Notes: generated by a model not told the origin, from the letters alone. 64,000 nucleotides of DNA from Bryobacterales bacterium (GCA_016716385.1 JADJWL010000025.1:806001-870000), one strand, 5' to 3'; shown: positions 8,997-17,913, counted from the first letter of the stretch. Numbers and translations: made by a program.

Positions 8997-9932
8997 ATGA
9001 CTCCGCTAGCTGAAATCCTTCGCGACGAGATCCGCGGCCGCGGTCCGGTCGGCTTCGCCCGCTTCATGGAGGCGGCGCTCTATCATCCCGAGCACGGGTA
9101 TTACCGGCGCGATCCCTTCGGCAAGGATGGCGACTTCTACACGGCAGCGCAGGTGCAGCCTGTCTTCGGTCTCCTGGTGCGTCGCGCGGCCGAGGACCTG
9201 TTGCGCGGAGTCGATCCGCCGTTGCGCGTCGCCGACCTGGGAGCGGGGCGCCGCGAAATGGCCGACGCATTCGCCGGACTTGGCTACCTGCCGATCGACG
9301 TCGATGATGCCTTCCCGGAGGACTTCCGCGGGCTCGTGTTCGCGAACGAGTTCTTCGACGCCCTGCCTGTATCGCGTGCTGTTCAGCGAGGCGGCGTCTG
9401 GCGTGAGGCGCTCGTCACGTGGGCCGATGGCACGTTCTGCTGGACTCCGGGTCCGCCAGTTGACGAAGAGACCGCCGCATGGATTCACCGGTACTTTCCC
9501 GCGGAAGCCCGAAGCGTTGAGATTCCACGGGCGGGACTCGATTGGATCGCGAAGCTTGCCCGCTGCGTGACACGCGGGAGCGTCTGGATCATCGACTACG
9601 GCTATACGAGCCGCGAGGCGATCCGCTTTCCCGATGGCACGCTGATGAGCTATCGCCGGCATGTGGCGCTGGAAGACGTGCTGGCCGAACCCGGCCGCCG
9701 CGACATCACCGCCCATGTCTGCTTCACCGCGCTCGAAGATGCGGCGCGCGGACACGGCTTCTCCACGCTTCGCTTCGAATCGCTGGCCTCCGCGCTCCTG
9801 CGCGCCGGCGAAGCGGACGAGTTCGCGGGGATCCTGGACGTGCCAGACGCCGCGGCGCGCCGCCTGCAACTGAAGACCCTGCTGTTTGGGATGGGAGAGA
9901 GCTTCCGGAGCCTGGTGTTGGTTACAGAATAA
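8997..9932 (+). CDS. SAM-dependent methyltransferase, MidA/NDUFAF7 family
   Basis: The eukaryotic relative NDUFAF7 methylates an arginine of a complex I subunit; bacterial roles are less clear. The N-terminus has the family hallmark FMEAALYHPEHGYYRRD (about residues 22-38) and DFYTAAQVQPVFG. A reduced SAM-binding loop ADLGAGRREMADAF follows, then FANEFFDALPV near residue 117 and IDYGYTSRE near 200. At 311 residues it is somewhat shorter than many homologues (~350-380), with the shortening between the SAM loop and the NEFFDALP motif. Identification is by motif; substrate unknown. Confidence 0.88.
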   Translation: MTPLAEILRDEIRGRGPVGFARFMEAALYHPEHGYYRRDPFGKDGDFYTAAQVQPVFGLLVRRAAEDLLRGVDPPLRVADLGAGRREMADAFAGLGYLPIDVDDAFPEDFRGLVFANEFFDALPVSRAVQRGGVWREALVTWADGTFCWTPGPPVDEETAAWIHRYFPAEARSVEIPRAGLDWIAKLARCVTRGSVWIIDYGYTSREAIRFPDGTLMSYRRHVALEDVLAEPGRRDITAHVCFTALEDAARGHGFSTLRFESLASALLRAGEADEFAGILDVPDAAARRLQLKTLLFGMGESFRSLVLVTE

Positions 9933-9934
9933 GC

Positions 9935-9961
9935 AAGGCCCCGGCACTCGGCCGGGGCCTT
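9935..9961. terminator. Bidirectional terminator-like hairpin
   Basis: A perfect 10-bp stem, AAGGCCCCGG (9935-9944) with CCGGGGCCTT (9952-9961) and a 7-nt loop, lies 3 nt after the methyltransferase stop and 22 nt beyond the 3' end of the minus-strand peptide gene. The A/T pairs at the stem base give short U-runs both ways. Confidence 0.75.
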
Positions 9962-9983
9962 GGGTTGAACCGTGGACGGCTGC

Positions 9984-10064
9984 CTACTTTGCCTTCTTCT
10001 TCGGAGCCGCTTTCTTCTTGTCGGCCGCCTTCTTGGCCGGCGCCTTCTTGGTCGCGTTCTTCAT
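9984..10064 (-). CDS. 26-residue histone H1-like Lys/Ala-rich peptide
   Basis: The peptide has 12 Lys and 8 Ala among 26 residues, with KKAPAKKAADKKKAAPKKK at its centre, resembling the C-terminal tails of bacterial histone H1-like proteins that bind DNA or RNA. Three things argue that it is real: GGGAGA lies 8-9 nt before the ATG, a near-perfect sigma70 promoter sits upstream (10118-10146), and a terminator-like hairpin follows. It is too short for routine gene callers. Nucleic-acid binding is inference from composition only. Confidence 0.7.
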   Translation of the reverse strand: MKNATKKAPAKKAADKKKAAPKKKAK

Positions 10065-10117
10065 CGAGTGATTCTCCCTAACATCGTTGTGCGATCGTGA
10101 AATCGCAATGTGATTCA

Positions 10118-10146
10118 TATATAGAGTGCTTCCGAATCGATGTCAA
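10118..10146 (-). promoter_or_regulatory. Consensus sigma70 promoter of the Lys/Ala peptide
   Basis: On the minus strand TTGACA (10146-10141) and TATATA (10123-10118) are separated by exactly 17 nt. Initiation would fall near 10111, giving a leader of about 46 nt that contains a small inverted repeat GCGAT/ATCGC (10091-10106). It is the strongest promoter match I see in the window and implies high expression. Confidence 0.8.
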
Positions 10147-10199
10147 GAAAAAAATGCAAACGGTGCGGCTCCGGACGCGCTAAAACAAAAAGAAGGTAA

Positions 10200-10859
10200 A
10201 TGTTTCATCCTTGGATCGCCTCCGGAAGCCTGATTCCCGCCCTCGCAGCCGTGTTGCTGCTGTCCGGCTGCGGTGCGAAGAAGCCGCGCGCCGCTGCTCC
10301 GCAGCCTCGCCCGGTCGGCTGGACGGAAACCGGCATCGCAAGCTGGTACGGGCATCCGTACCACGGCCGTCGCGCGGCGAACGGCGAAGTGTATGACATG
10401 CAGAAGATGACCGCGGCTCATCAGACGCTGCCTTTCGAGACGTGGGTGCGCGTGCGGAACCTCGACAACCGGCGTGAGACCGAGGTGCGGATCAATGACC
10501 GCGGTCCGTTCGTGAAGGGGCGGATCATCGACCTCTCGCGCGCCGCCGCCGAAGAGATCGCGATGATCGGGCCGGGCACGGCCAAGGTGCGGATTCAGGT
10601 GATTGCCCCGCCGCGCGCCGCGGCGCAAGGCGGGTATGCCGTACAGGTCGGCGCTTTCGCCAGCCGCGCCGCCGCCGAAGAACTGCGCACGCGCCTCCAA
10701 CCTCGTTTCGGCAAGACGTTCGTGGCGGAGCGTCCCGGGCAGACGGTGCTGTATCGCGTGCTGGTGGGCCAGGAGAGGAGCGCAACGGACGCCGAGGCGC
10801 TCGCGCAACGCCTCCGGCGAGACGGCCTTCGCGATGCGTTCGTCGTCGCCGCGCCTTAA
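10200..10859 (+). CDS. rlpA: RlpA-like septal lipoprotein with SPOR domain
   Basis: RlpA proteins are lytic transglycosylases or peptidoglycan-binding lipoproteins acting at septa. The 219-residue protein starts with a lipoprotein signal peptide whose lipobox LLLSGC places the acylated Cys near residue 23. The double-psi beta-barrel domain follows (GIASWYGHPYHGRRAANGE about residues 44-62; RINDRGPFVKGRIIDLS about 97-113), and then a C-terminal SPOR domain (GGYAVQVGAFASRAAAEEL). The catalytic-type Asp in NDRGPF is present. The 3' end overlaps the convergent ltaE by 4 nt. Confidence 0.92.
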   Translation: MFHPWIASGSLIPALAAVLLLSGCGAKKPRAAAPQPRPVGWTETGIASWYGHPYHGRRAANGEVYDMQKMTAAHQTLPFETWVRVRNLDNRRETEVRINDRGPFVKGRIIDLSRAAAEEIAMIGPGTAKVRIQVIAPPRAAAQGGYAVQVGAFASRAAAEELRTRLQPRFGKTFVAERPGQTVLYRVLVGQERSATDAEALAQRLRRDGLRDAFVVAAP

Positions 10860-11893
10860 ACCGCGATCGCCTCGGCGAACAACGCCACAGCCCGATCGAC
10901 CGCGGAAGCGTCCACGTCGTAGTGCGTGACCAGCCGCATGTGGGTCGGCGAGATGGCGTTCAGCAGGACGCCCCGCGCCTTCAGCCGGGCACTGATTTCT
11001 TCGGCGGCCACGCCCGTGCCGGAAACTCCGAAGATAACGATGTTCGTCCGCACCGAGGCGGGATCGAGGCTCACGCCCGGAATCGCCGCCAGTGCCGCGG
11101 CTGCCTTGCGCGCGTTGGCATGATCCGCGGCGAGCAAGCTGGGATGCTCTTCGATGGCGATCAGTCCCGCTGCCGCCAGCACACCGGATTGCCGCATGCC
11201 GCCGCCCAGGCGCTTCCGGTAGAGACGCCCCTGCGCAATATCCGCCGCGGTCCCGACCAGCATCGAACCCGCGGGCGCGCCGAGAGCCTTCGACAGGCAG
11301 AACGAAACCGTGTCCACCGGCGCGGCGATCTCGCGCAGCTCGACGCCAAGGGCGACTGCGGCGTTGAACACGCGCGCGCCGTCCATGTGGACCTTCAACC
11401 CCATCCCGTGCGTGTGGTCGCAGATCTCCGCGACCGTGCCGAGCGGGTAAACCGTGCCGCCCGCCATGTTGTGTGTGTTTTCGATCTCGATGAGACCGGT
11501 TGGCGCCCAGTGCGGGCTCGTCTTGCGGATCTCGGCGCGGATCGCGTCCCAGGTCAGGATGCCGTCCGGCGTTGGCACCGGCCGCGCGACGCAGCCGGCG
11601 AACCAGGCCACCATTGACAGCTCGTAGTTGAGGATGTGCGACCGCGAATCGCAGATCACTTCTTCGCCGTGCCGGGTATGCAGCTTGATGGCGATTGTGT
11701 TCGCCATCGTCCCGGTCGGCACGAACAGCGCAGCTTCCTTTCCGAACAGCGCCGCGGAGCGCTCCTCCAGCCGGTTGACGGTTGGGTCTTCCCCATACAC
11801 GTCGTCGCCGACTTCCGCTTCGGCCATGGCGCGCCGCATCTCCGGCGTCGGCCGGGTCACGGTGTCGCTGCGCAGGTCAATCCATTCGTTCAT
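10856..11893 (-). CDS. ltaE: Low-specificity L-threonine aldolase
   Basis: This PLP enzyme cleaves L-threonine or allo-threonine to glycine and acetaldehyde. The 345-residue length is typical. Signatures are the N-terminal IDLRSDTVTRPTPEMR, EDPTVNRLE, the stretch HMDGARVFNAAVALG near residue 168, and the PLP-lysine segment SFCLSKALGAPAGSML (Lys near residue 200). It is the last gene of a minus-strand chain and its ATG overlaps the hemW stop by 4 nt. Confidence 0.93.
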   Translation of the reverse strand: MNEWIDLRSDTVTRPTPEMRRAMAEAEVGDDVYGEDPTVNRLEERSAALFGKEAALFVPTGTMANTIAIKLHTRHGEEVICDSRSHILNYELSMVAWFAGCVARPVPTPDGILTWDAIRAEIRKTSPHWAPTGLIEIENTHNMAGGTVYPLGTVAEICDHTHGMGLKVHMDGARVFNAAVALGVELREIAAPVDTVSFCLSKALGAPAGSMLVGTAADIAQGRLYRKRLGGGMRQSGVLAAAGLIAIEEHPSLLAADHANARKAAAALAAIPGVSLDPASVRTNIVIFGVSGTGVAAEEISARLKARGVLLNAISPTHMRLVTHYDVDASAVDRAVALFAEAIAV

Positions 11894-12990
11894 GCGTCGA
11901 GAAACTCCTGAAACACTTCGTTCGATACCAGGACGCCGCGGGCGGTGAGCCGCAGACGATCCTCCGCGGCTTCGAGCAAGCCGCCATCCAGGAAGCGGTG
12001 GAACGCAGCGCCATAGCGGCGCCAGTCGCTCTCGTCAGGCGCGACGCCCTCGGCAAGCCGCAAACCGACGAAGAACTTTTCTCCTCCGCCCGCCGCCGAC
12101 TCTTCCTCGCGTGCCGGTTCACCGCGTTCGTAACGCGCCACATACCCGGCCGCGGTCTCCACGTTCTGCCAGCGCAGCCCGTCCACGCAGGAATGCGCGT
12201 CAGCGCCAAACCCGATGTACGGCTGCAGCCGCCAGTACTTCAGGTTGTGCAACGACTCCGCGCCGGGCCGGGCGAAGTTCGAAATCTCATACCGCGGGAT
12301 GCCCAAAGCCTGCAACCGCTCCACCGCGGTCTCGTAGAACTCCGCGGTCAGATCCTCGCCGGGAATCTCGGACGCTCCGAAGCGCGGTCCGCCGTTCAGG
12401 ATCTCGAGGCCCAGGCGGCTGTCCTCATCGACTTCCAACATGTACACGGATACGTGGGGCGGTTCCAGCCGCGCCACCCAATCGAGGGACTCTGCCCAGC
12501 TTTCACGCGTCTGTCCGGCCAGGCCGGCGATGAGGTCGATGTTGAAATTGCCGAGGCCTTCGCCGCGGATCAGAGCTACGTCCCGCGCCACACTTTCGGC
12601 GGTGTGCTTTCGTCCGGTACGCCGGAGTTCAGCCTCCACGAACGATTGAACACCGAGGCTGACACGATTGATGCCTGCCGCGCGCCACGCCAGGACGGCG
12701 TCGCGCGTCAGAGATCCGGGCGCCACCTCGATCGTCGCCTCGGGCCACGGCGCGCCGGGGATCGCGTCAAGGATCCGACCCAACGCATCCGCCTTCAGCG
12801 ACGACGGCGTGCCGCCTCCGAGGTACACGGTGTCCGGCGGATGCGGCCACGCGCACGACCGGATCTCGGCCTCCAGCGCGGCAACGTAGCGCGCATCCAG
12901 GCCCTTGGCGAACACGCCTGAGGCGAAGTTGCAGTAGGTGCACTTCTGCGCGCAGAACGGATAGGAGACGTAGACGCCAATCCCAGTCAT
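11890..12990 (-). CDS. hemW: Radical SAM heme chaperone HemW
   Basis: HemW proteins resemble coproporphyrinogen oxidase HemN but mostly bind and deliver heme. The radical-SAM cluster motif CAQKCTYC (Cys at about residues 13, 17 and 20) is followed by NFAS; YLGGGTPS (about 54-61) and SLGVQSF (about 111-117) are family hallmarks. The C-terminal HemN_C domain is present. At 366 residues it fits HemW better than the longer HemN (~450). It is coupled by 4-nt overlaps to the aldolase upstream and ltaE downstream. The HemW versus HemN assignment is by length and motif spacing. Confidence 0.88.
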   Translation of the reverse strand: MTGIGVYVSYPFCAQKCTYCNFASGVFAKGLDARYVAALEAEIRSCAWPHPPDTVYLGGGTPSSLKADALGRILDAIPGAPWPEATIEVAPGSLTRDAVLAWRAAGINRVSLGVQSFVEAELRRTGRKHTAESVARDVALIRGEGLGNFNIDLIAGLAGQTRESWAESLDWVARLEPPHVSVYMLEVDEDSRLGLEILNGGPRFGASEIPGEDLTAEFYETAVERLQALGIPRYEISNFARPGAESLHNLKYWRLQPYIGFGADAHSCVDGLRWQNVETAAGYVARYERGEPAREEESAAGGGEKFFVGLRLAEGVAPDESDWRRYGAAFHRFLDGGLLEAAEDRLRLTARGVLVSNEVFQEFLDA

Positions 12991-13769
12991 CGGTGCGGCA
13001 GGCGCTCGCGAAGCACGGCCACGGCCGTCCGCAACGCCTCGCGATAGACCGCGGCGTCGGTGCTCCAGGAGATGACGTTAAAGCCCATTCCGAGCCACTC
13101 TTCCGCCTGCGCCAGGTTGCCGGGCTGGATGCCCGCCAGCTTGCCGTGCTTCTTCGCCGTCTCCACGACCCTGTTGAGGGCGGCGAGGAAGTCCGGATGG
13201 TGAAACTGCGCCGCGATGCCCATCGATTGCGACAGGTCGAAGTGCCCGACCCAGAGGCAATCGACGCCAGGGGTGGCGGCGATGCCTTCCAATTCCGCCA
13301 GACCCTTCGGCGACTCGATCTGGCAGATCACGACCGACGACCGGTTCGATTCGTCAAAGTAAGCCAGCGGTTCGGGCACCACATAGTCGGTATGCGCTCC
13401 GCCCAGTCCAACGCCGCGCTTGCCCATCGGTGCGTACTTCACGGCGTCGACGATCTGCTTCGCCTGTGCGGCGGACTCGACGTTGCCTACCATCACGCCC
13501 AGTGCACCTGCGTCCATCGTGCGCGCCAGAAAGTGGTAGAGGGCCTGCGGCACGCGCACGAACGGCGCGATCGGCGTCGCTTTCAACCAGGCGATCTGGT
13601 CGGCGATGTCGCCGGTGTCGTAGGCGGTATGCTCCATGTCGATCAGCGCGAAGTCGATACCGGTCGACTCGAGGATCTTCGCCATCCCTCGCGTGGAGAA
13701 TTCCCAGATCATGTGTCCGACCGGGATGCGGCCCTCGGCGACGGCTTCCCGGAAGCGGTTCGGTTTCAT
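12987..13769 (-). CDS. HpcH/HpaI-family aldolase
   Basis: This family makes or splits 2-keto-3-deoxy acids with a divalent metal. From ATG 13769 the product has 260 residues. Motifs seen are ALIDMEHTAYD (metal/substrate pocket), VRVPQ, GALGVMVGNVESA, the metal-binding Glu in QIESPKGLAELE, and Asp in WVGHFDLSQSMG. An upstream in-frame start would add 53 Arg-rich residues without homology and overlap the previous gene, so ATG 13769, which overlaps the dehydrogenase stop by 4 nt, is chosen. Together with that dehydrogenase it suggests a hydroxy/keto-acid catabolic step. Confidence 0.9.
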   Translation of the reverse strand: MKPNRFREAVAEGRIPVGHMIWEFSTRGMAKILESTGIDFALIDMEHTAYDTGDIADQIAWLKATPIAPFVRVPQALYHFLARTMDAGALGVMVGNVESAAQAKQIVDAVKYAPMGKRGVGLGGAHTDYVVPEPLAYFDESNRSSVVICQIESPKGLAELEGIAATPGVDCLWVGHFDLSQSMGIAAQFHHPDFLAALNRVVETAKKHGKLAGIQPGNLAQAEEWLGMGFNVISWSTDAAVYREALRTAVAVLRERLPHR

Positions 13770-14812
13770 GCGTTGGCTCTCTCCTTGTAACGCGCGAGCT
13801 TGCGTTGGAATTTCGGGTTCTCGAGGACCTCGCGGTTTACGGCTCCGTGCGGCGTCTCGCCCCGCGCCACCGCGAATACGTTCTCGCAGGCCTCCAATCC
13901 ATTGTCGCGCATCAGCTCCTGCGTCCAAGCGAGGGCATGTGGCGCGACGATCACGTTGTCGAGCGCGAACAGGGGGTCGTCCTTTGGCGGCGGTTCAGTG
14001 GGGAAGACGTCAATTCCGGCGCCCGCGATGCGGCGCTCCCGCAGCGCCTCGACCAGCGCGTCGTGCTGGACGATCGGCCCGCGGGCGGTATTGATGAAGA
14101 ACGCGTCCGGCTTCATCCATCCGAAGTGCTCGCGTCCGATCAGCCCGTGCGTCTTCGCGTTCAGCAGGGTGTTGACGGTCACGATGTCGCTCTCGCGGAA
14201 CAGCGTCTCCATGCTCACCATCTCGACGCCGAGATCCGCCACGTCTTCCTGCCGCACGTACGGGTCGGCCGCGAGCAGCCGACGGAAGCCGAGAGGTTGT
14301 GCGAGGCGGAACAGCTCTTGCGCAATGTTGCCGCAGCCCACCGATCCGAGCGCATAGCTGGGCAGATTCCTTCCGAGCTTTATCAGGTCGCCGCGCCAGC
14401 CGCCCGCGCGCGCCAGCCGGTCCTGCTCGAACAGGTTCTTCGTCAGGGCGAACACCAGGGCCAGGATCGCCTCGGCGACCGGCCGCCGGACTGCATGCGG
14501 CGTGATCGCCAGCAGGACGCCGGCTTCGGTCAGCGCGTCTGTATCGATCATGTCGTAGCCGACGCCCCAGCGCGCCACGACCGCCAGCCGCTCGATCCCG
14601 CGCAGGCTCTCCGGCGTGAACTTCAGCGCCAGGGAGAAGATGGCATCGAATTGATCGATGGCGTCGCGCGTCGCCACCTTACCAGGCTGAGGCGGCATGG
14701 GGACGCACTCGAATCCGGGGCGGGAGGAGAACTGCTCTTCGACGACGGCTTCGAACTTGCCCTTGGCGTCGGTGTAGAAGTCCGGCGTGATGCCAATGCG
14801 AAATGGAGTCAT
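13766..14812 (-). CDS. D-isomer-specific 2-hydroxyacid dehydrogenase (phosphoglycerate dehydrogenase-like)
   Basis: An NAD-dependent oxidoreductase of 2-hydroxy acids. In the 348-residue protein the Rossmann loop reads GSVGCGNIAQELF (near residue 158), Arg lies in NTARGPIV near 237, and the catalytic His in APHALAWTQEL near 290. The usual third Gly of the dinucleotide motif is Ala. There is no ACT domain, so it need not be the biosynthetic SerA. It is the second gene of the five-gene overlapping chain and directly precedes the HpcH/HpaI aldolase, consistent with one short pathway. Confidence 0.88.
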   Translation of the reverse strand: MTPFRIGITPDFYTDAKGKFEAVVEEQFSSRPGFECVPMPPQPGKVATRDAIDQFDAIFSLALKFTPESLRGIERLAVVARWGVGYDMIDTDALTEAGVLLAITPHAVRRPVAEAILALVFALTKNLFEQDRLARAGGWRGDLIKLGRNLPSYALGSVGCGNIAQELFRLAQPLGFRRLLAADPYVRQEDVADLGVEMVSMETLFRESDIVTVNTLLNAKTHGLIGREHFGWMKPDAFFINTARGPIVQHDALVEALRERRIAGAGIDVFPTEPPPKDDPLFALDNVIVAPHALAWTQELMRDNGLEACENVFAVARGETPHGAVNREVLENPKFQRKLARYKERANA

Positions 14813-17340
14813 GAGGAATAGATCGCGTTCAGGAGAAGTTTGAAGGTGCCGAAGGTCTGGCCCCGGAACTGGGGACGGAAGCCGAACAGGATCACGCGTC
14901 CTTTGCCGTGCGTCGCCACGACGAGCGCGGAACGGCCGTGCGCCACCTCGGCGCCCGACAGCCAGCCGCTTGCCAGCAGGTCGCTCGACGCGAAGCGCAC
15001 GACGCGATCGAGGTCCGCTTCGGCATTCAACTCAAAGACCTGGCCACCGCTCGAAAATCCCATCAGGTTCGCGGGCATGCCGTAGCCGAGCGGGTGCGCC
15101 GGATCGAGCGTCATCCGCAGGAGCGAACCGGGGCAATAGAAATTCCCGTCCGCCCCGCGCGCCACGTTGCGGACCGGCAGTGCGAAGTATTGGATCGGCA
15201 GTTCGGTGGCGGAGTCCAGTGCGATCAGGGTTCCGCCTTCCCGGACAAACTCGTCAAGCGCCGCGACTCCGGCGATGCCGATGCCGCCGGTGAACTCCGG
15301 ACGCTGGAGCAGGACCGCGCGGGGCTGCCCGGGCCGGCTGACGTATTCGCCGCTACGGGTGCCGTGCACAATCGATGCTGCGGACTGCGCGGCCAGGACA
15401 ATGGCGTCGAACTGCGACCGCAATCCGCCCGCCTGTACGGCCGTGTTGCCCAGCTTGGTATGCGCGATGCCGAACCGGTCGAGCACCCACTGTGTCCAGC
15501 CCGCATCCATGTTCGGCAGCGGCGGCTCGTAGAGCGCCAGCCTGGGCGTGCGCCACTGCGGGACTTCCGCGGGCGCTGCGGCAGGCATGCGGCGTGCCTT
15601 GACGCCATGGCGCTTGAGAATTGCGGTGGCGCCGGCGCTCTCGATCCAGAACGTTTCCGCACCGGCGCGGACCGCCGCGCCGTCGCGCAGCAGATCGCTC
15701 AATGCGGTGTACGTCCTGGTGTCCCGCCGGTCTAGCGTGAGGTACGCTCCGTCACCCTCGACGGCTGCCGGAGGGGAGAAGTCTCTCACGTCGTCCAGCG
15801 CTGCTTCGAATTTCTCGTCGACGACCTCCACGCGGACGCCCATGCTCATTGGCAGTGTCCAGCCGGCGACATCGTAAGGTTGCTTGGTCGGTCCCGTACC
15901 GCCAGTCTTGATCTCGGGGTAGCGCTGTGGTTCGAGCAGGTCCTTCAAGTACGCGCGGAATGGCTGCCCGGCGAGAATCACGAACGTTCCGGCCGGATGC
16001 GTCTTGCCCCCCGCGGGAAACGTGGCGGACGCGCGCTTGATCTCCACACCGGCGTACGCCAGCCGTTCCAGCATCTCGTACGCGGCTCCGCGGTCCCACT
16101 GATCCGGCGGGACAACGTAGGCGAAAGGCTTCGCCGTCTCTCCGAGCACGATCGCCTCCCGCGCCATCTGGTAGCTCTTCAGCAGGAACCGCTCCGCCCG
16201 CGACGCGGCGAGGTCGAGGATGGCGAAATCCGCCGTGAGCATGTACTCCACCGCGTCGCGGATTGCCCACCGCCCGCCCATCCAGGGCCGCTGGTAAAAG
16301 ATCGAAGGTTCGCGTGTGGGCAAACCGTTGCCGAACCGCGCCGGGAAGTCCTCCGGCTTGTACTCGGCCGGGGTGGCGTATTGGAAGAGCGCTGTCTCGG
16401 TGAGAATCCCGTGCATGTTGTGAAACGCCGGCACCGAACGCAATCCGCCGTTCCACCAGGCATCGTAGCCGTGGTAGGCGAGCACGCCCGGCTTGTTCTC
16501 CAGCGCGAATCGCTCGGCCATCGCCGCTCCGATCAGGTGGATGCCTTCCATCACGGCCGCCGGGATCAGGGGATTCAACGGCTCGGCATACGGCGGAATG
16601 AAGATGCGCGCGGGAAACGCCGGGGTCTGGTGCTGGTTATAGACGATCTGCGGGAACCACTCCTGGAACAGCATACGCGTTGAGGCACGCGTCTCAACGA
16701 GGTTCAGCATGAACCAGTCGCGGTTGTTGTCATGCCCGGCGTACTTTTGATAGAGCCATGGCAGCGGCGCCAGCTCATACTCCGTCCCAACGTTGCCCAT
16801 GTACCAGCGCGACACCATTTCGAGGCCGTCCGGATTGATCACCGGGACTTGCAGAAGAATGACGTTGCGGCGGATGCGGCGCGTCTCTTCGTCCTCTTGT
16901 GTCACCATCCGCCAGGCGAGTTCCGGCGCCTGCTGCACGGGCGCGACTTCGGTCGCGTGCAGGCCGGAGTCGATCCACACGATTGCTTTGCCCTCGCGGG
17001 CGAGGGCGGCGGCTTCGGCGGCGGTGGCGCGGCCCAAAGCCAGACGGCGCGAGATCTCCTTGTAGCGGTCGAGCCGCGCGAGGTTCTCTTCGTCGGAGAT
17101 GTAGGCGACGTAGATCGGGCGGCCTTCCGCCGACCGGCCGTATTCTTCGAGCTTCAGCCGGCCGCTGGCGGCGTCCAGCTTTTTGAAATAGCCGATGATG
17201 GCGTCGTAGCCGGCGAGCTTGTAGTCGGCGCCGGCGGTGTGTCCCAGATGTCCGGCGGGGTCCGGGATCTGGCCCCAGGCGCCGGGCGCAATGAGAAGCA
17301 GCAACAGCAGGACCAGGGCGAGCATGCGAGGAATCGCCAT
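14809..17340 (-). CDS. Secreted M14-family zinc carboxypeptidase
   Basis: The 843-residue product starts with a strong signal peptide (MAIPRMLALVLLLLLLIAPG, cleavage near AWGQ). The M14 domain follows: zinc ligands His and Glu in WIDSGLHATE (about residues 122-131) and the third His in VYNQHQTPAF, with NPDG and NRDWF between. The long C-terminal part (about 400 residues) holds no motif I can name and may be a class-I-amidotransferase-like or beta-rich domain, as in many acidobacterial secreted M14 proteins. ATG 17340 is chosen because it begins the signal peptide; earlier in-frame starts run into coaD's upstream region. It heads the chain of overlapping genes. Confidence 0.88.
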   Translation of the reverse strand: MAIPRMLALVLLLLLLIAPGAWGQIPDPAGHLGHTAGADYKLAGYDAIIGYFKKLDAASGRLKLEEYGRSAEGRPIYVAYISDEENLARLDRYKEISRRLALGRATAAEAAALAREGKAIVWIDSGLHATEVAPVQQAPELAWRMVTQEDEETRRIRRNVILLQVPVINPDGLEMVSRWYMGNVGTEYELAPLPWLYQKYAGHDNNRDWFMLNLVETRASTRMLFQEWFPQIVYNQHQTPAFPARIFIPPYAEPLNPLIPAAVMEGIHLIGAAMAERFALENKPGVLAYHGYDAWWNGGLRSVPAFHNMHGILTETALFQYATPAEYKPEDFPARFGNGLPTREPSIFYQRPWMGGRWAIRDAVEYMLTADFAILDLAASRAERFLLKSYQMAREAIVLGETAKPFAYVVPPDQWDRGAAYEMLERLAYAGVEIKRASATFPAGGKTHPAGTFVILAGQPFRAYLKDLLEPQRYPEIKTGGTGPTKQPYDVAGWTLPMSMGVRVEVVDEKFEAALDDVRDFSPPAAVEGDGAYLTLDRRDTRTYTALSDLLRDGAAVRAGAETFWIESAGATAILKRHGVKARRMPAAAPAEVPQWRTPRLALYEPPLPNMDAGWTQWVLDRFGIAHTKLGNTAVQAGGLRSQFDAIVLAAQSAASIVHGTRSGEYVSRPGQPRAVLLQRPEFTGGIGIAGVAALDEFVREGGTLIALDSATELPIQYFALPVRNVARGADGNFYCPGSLLRMTLDPAHPLGYGMPANLMGFSSGGQVFELNAEADLDRVVRFASSDLLASGWLSGAEVAHGRSALVVATHGKGRVILFGFRPQFRGQTFGTFKLLLNAIYSS

Positions 17341-17406
17341 TGTAACAACACCACGCGAGGCGCGGGTTTTCCGGTACAATTGGACAAATCGCCCTTGGAA
17401 ACCGTT

Positions 17407-17913
17407 GTGGCTCTGTCGCCTGGCAGCGCGCTTGCCATCTATCCCGGCTCGTTCGACCCGATCACGTACGGCCACCTCGACCTGATTGAGCGGGGTTCGC
17501 GCCTGTTCGGGCGGCTGGTGGTTTCGATCCTGCGCAATGACAAGAAGCAGCCGCTGTTCGATGTCGAGGAACGCATGGAGATGCTGCGCGAAGCGGTCGC
17601 GGGCTACCCGAACGTCGAAGTCGACTCGTTCCACGGCTTGCTCGTCGACTACGCGGCGCGGCGCGGCGCCACCGCGATTCTGCGCGGCATCCGGGCGGTT
17701 TCAGATTATGAGTACGAGCTGCAGATGGCCCTGATGAACCGCCGCCTGCAGCCGGACATCGAGACGGTTTTTCTGCTTGCCGGGGAGGCGTACTCCTTTA
17801 TCAGCTCGCGGCTGGTGAAAGAGATCTGCGGACTCGGAGGCAACATTTCCGGTCTGGTCCCGCCCGGCGTCGAAGCCCGGCTGCGGGAGCGGGCCGCGCG
17901 GGACAAAGCCTAA
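17407..17913 (+). CDS. coaD: Pantetheine-phosphate adenylyltransferase
   Basis: CoaD adenylates 4'-phosphopantetheine to dephospho-CoA, the penultimate CoA step. The nucleotidyltransferase motif YPGSFDPITYGH (TxGH type), RGIRAVSDYEYELQMA and the C-terminal ISSRLVKEI are all intact. Length from the chosen GTG at 17407 is 168 residues, close to the usual ~160. GTG 17407 is preferred because GGAA (17397-17400) lies 6 nt upstream; there is no ATG in frame near the conserved N-terminus. A TACAAT box at 17375-17380 could be its -10. Confidence 0.92.
   Translation: MALSPGSALAIYPGSFDPITYGHLDLIERGSRLFGRLVVSILRNDKKQPLFDVEERMEMLREAVAGYPNVEVDSFHGLLVDYAARRGATAILRGIRAVSDYEYELQMALMNRRLQPDIETVFLLAGEAYSFISSRLVKEICGLGGNISGLVPPGVEARLRERAARDKA

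Noticed and set aside
13770..13928. An N-terminal extension of the HpcH/HpaI aldolase.
   Set aside because: The extra 53 residues are Arg/Gly-rich, overlap the dehydrogenase gene, and are an antisense-frame artefact; the ATG at 13769 overlaps the upstream stop by 4 nt.
16732..17406. A long plus-strand open frame leading into coaD.
   Set aside because: It is the shadow of the M14 peptidase on the other strand; CoaD homology begins only near 17430.
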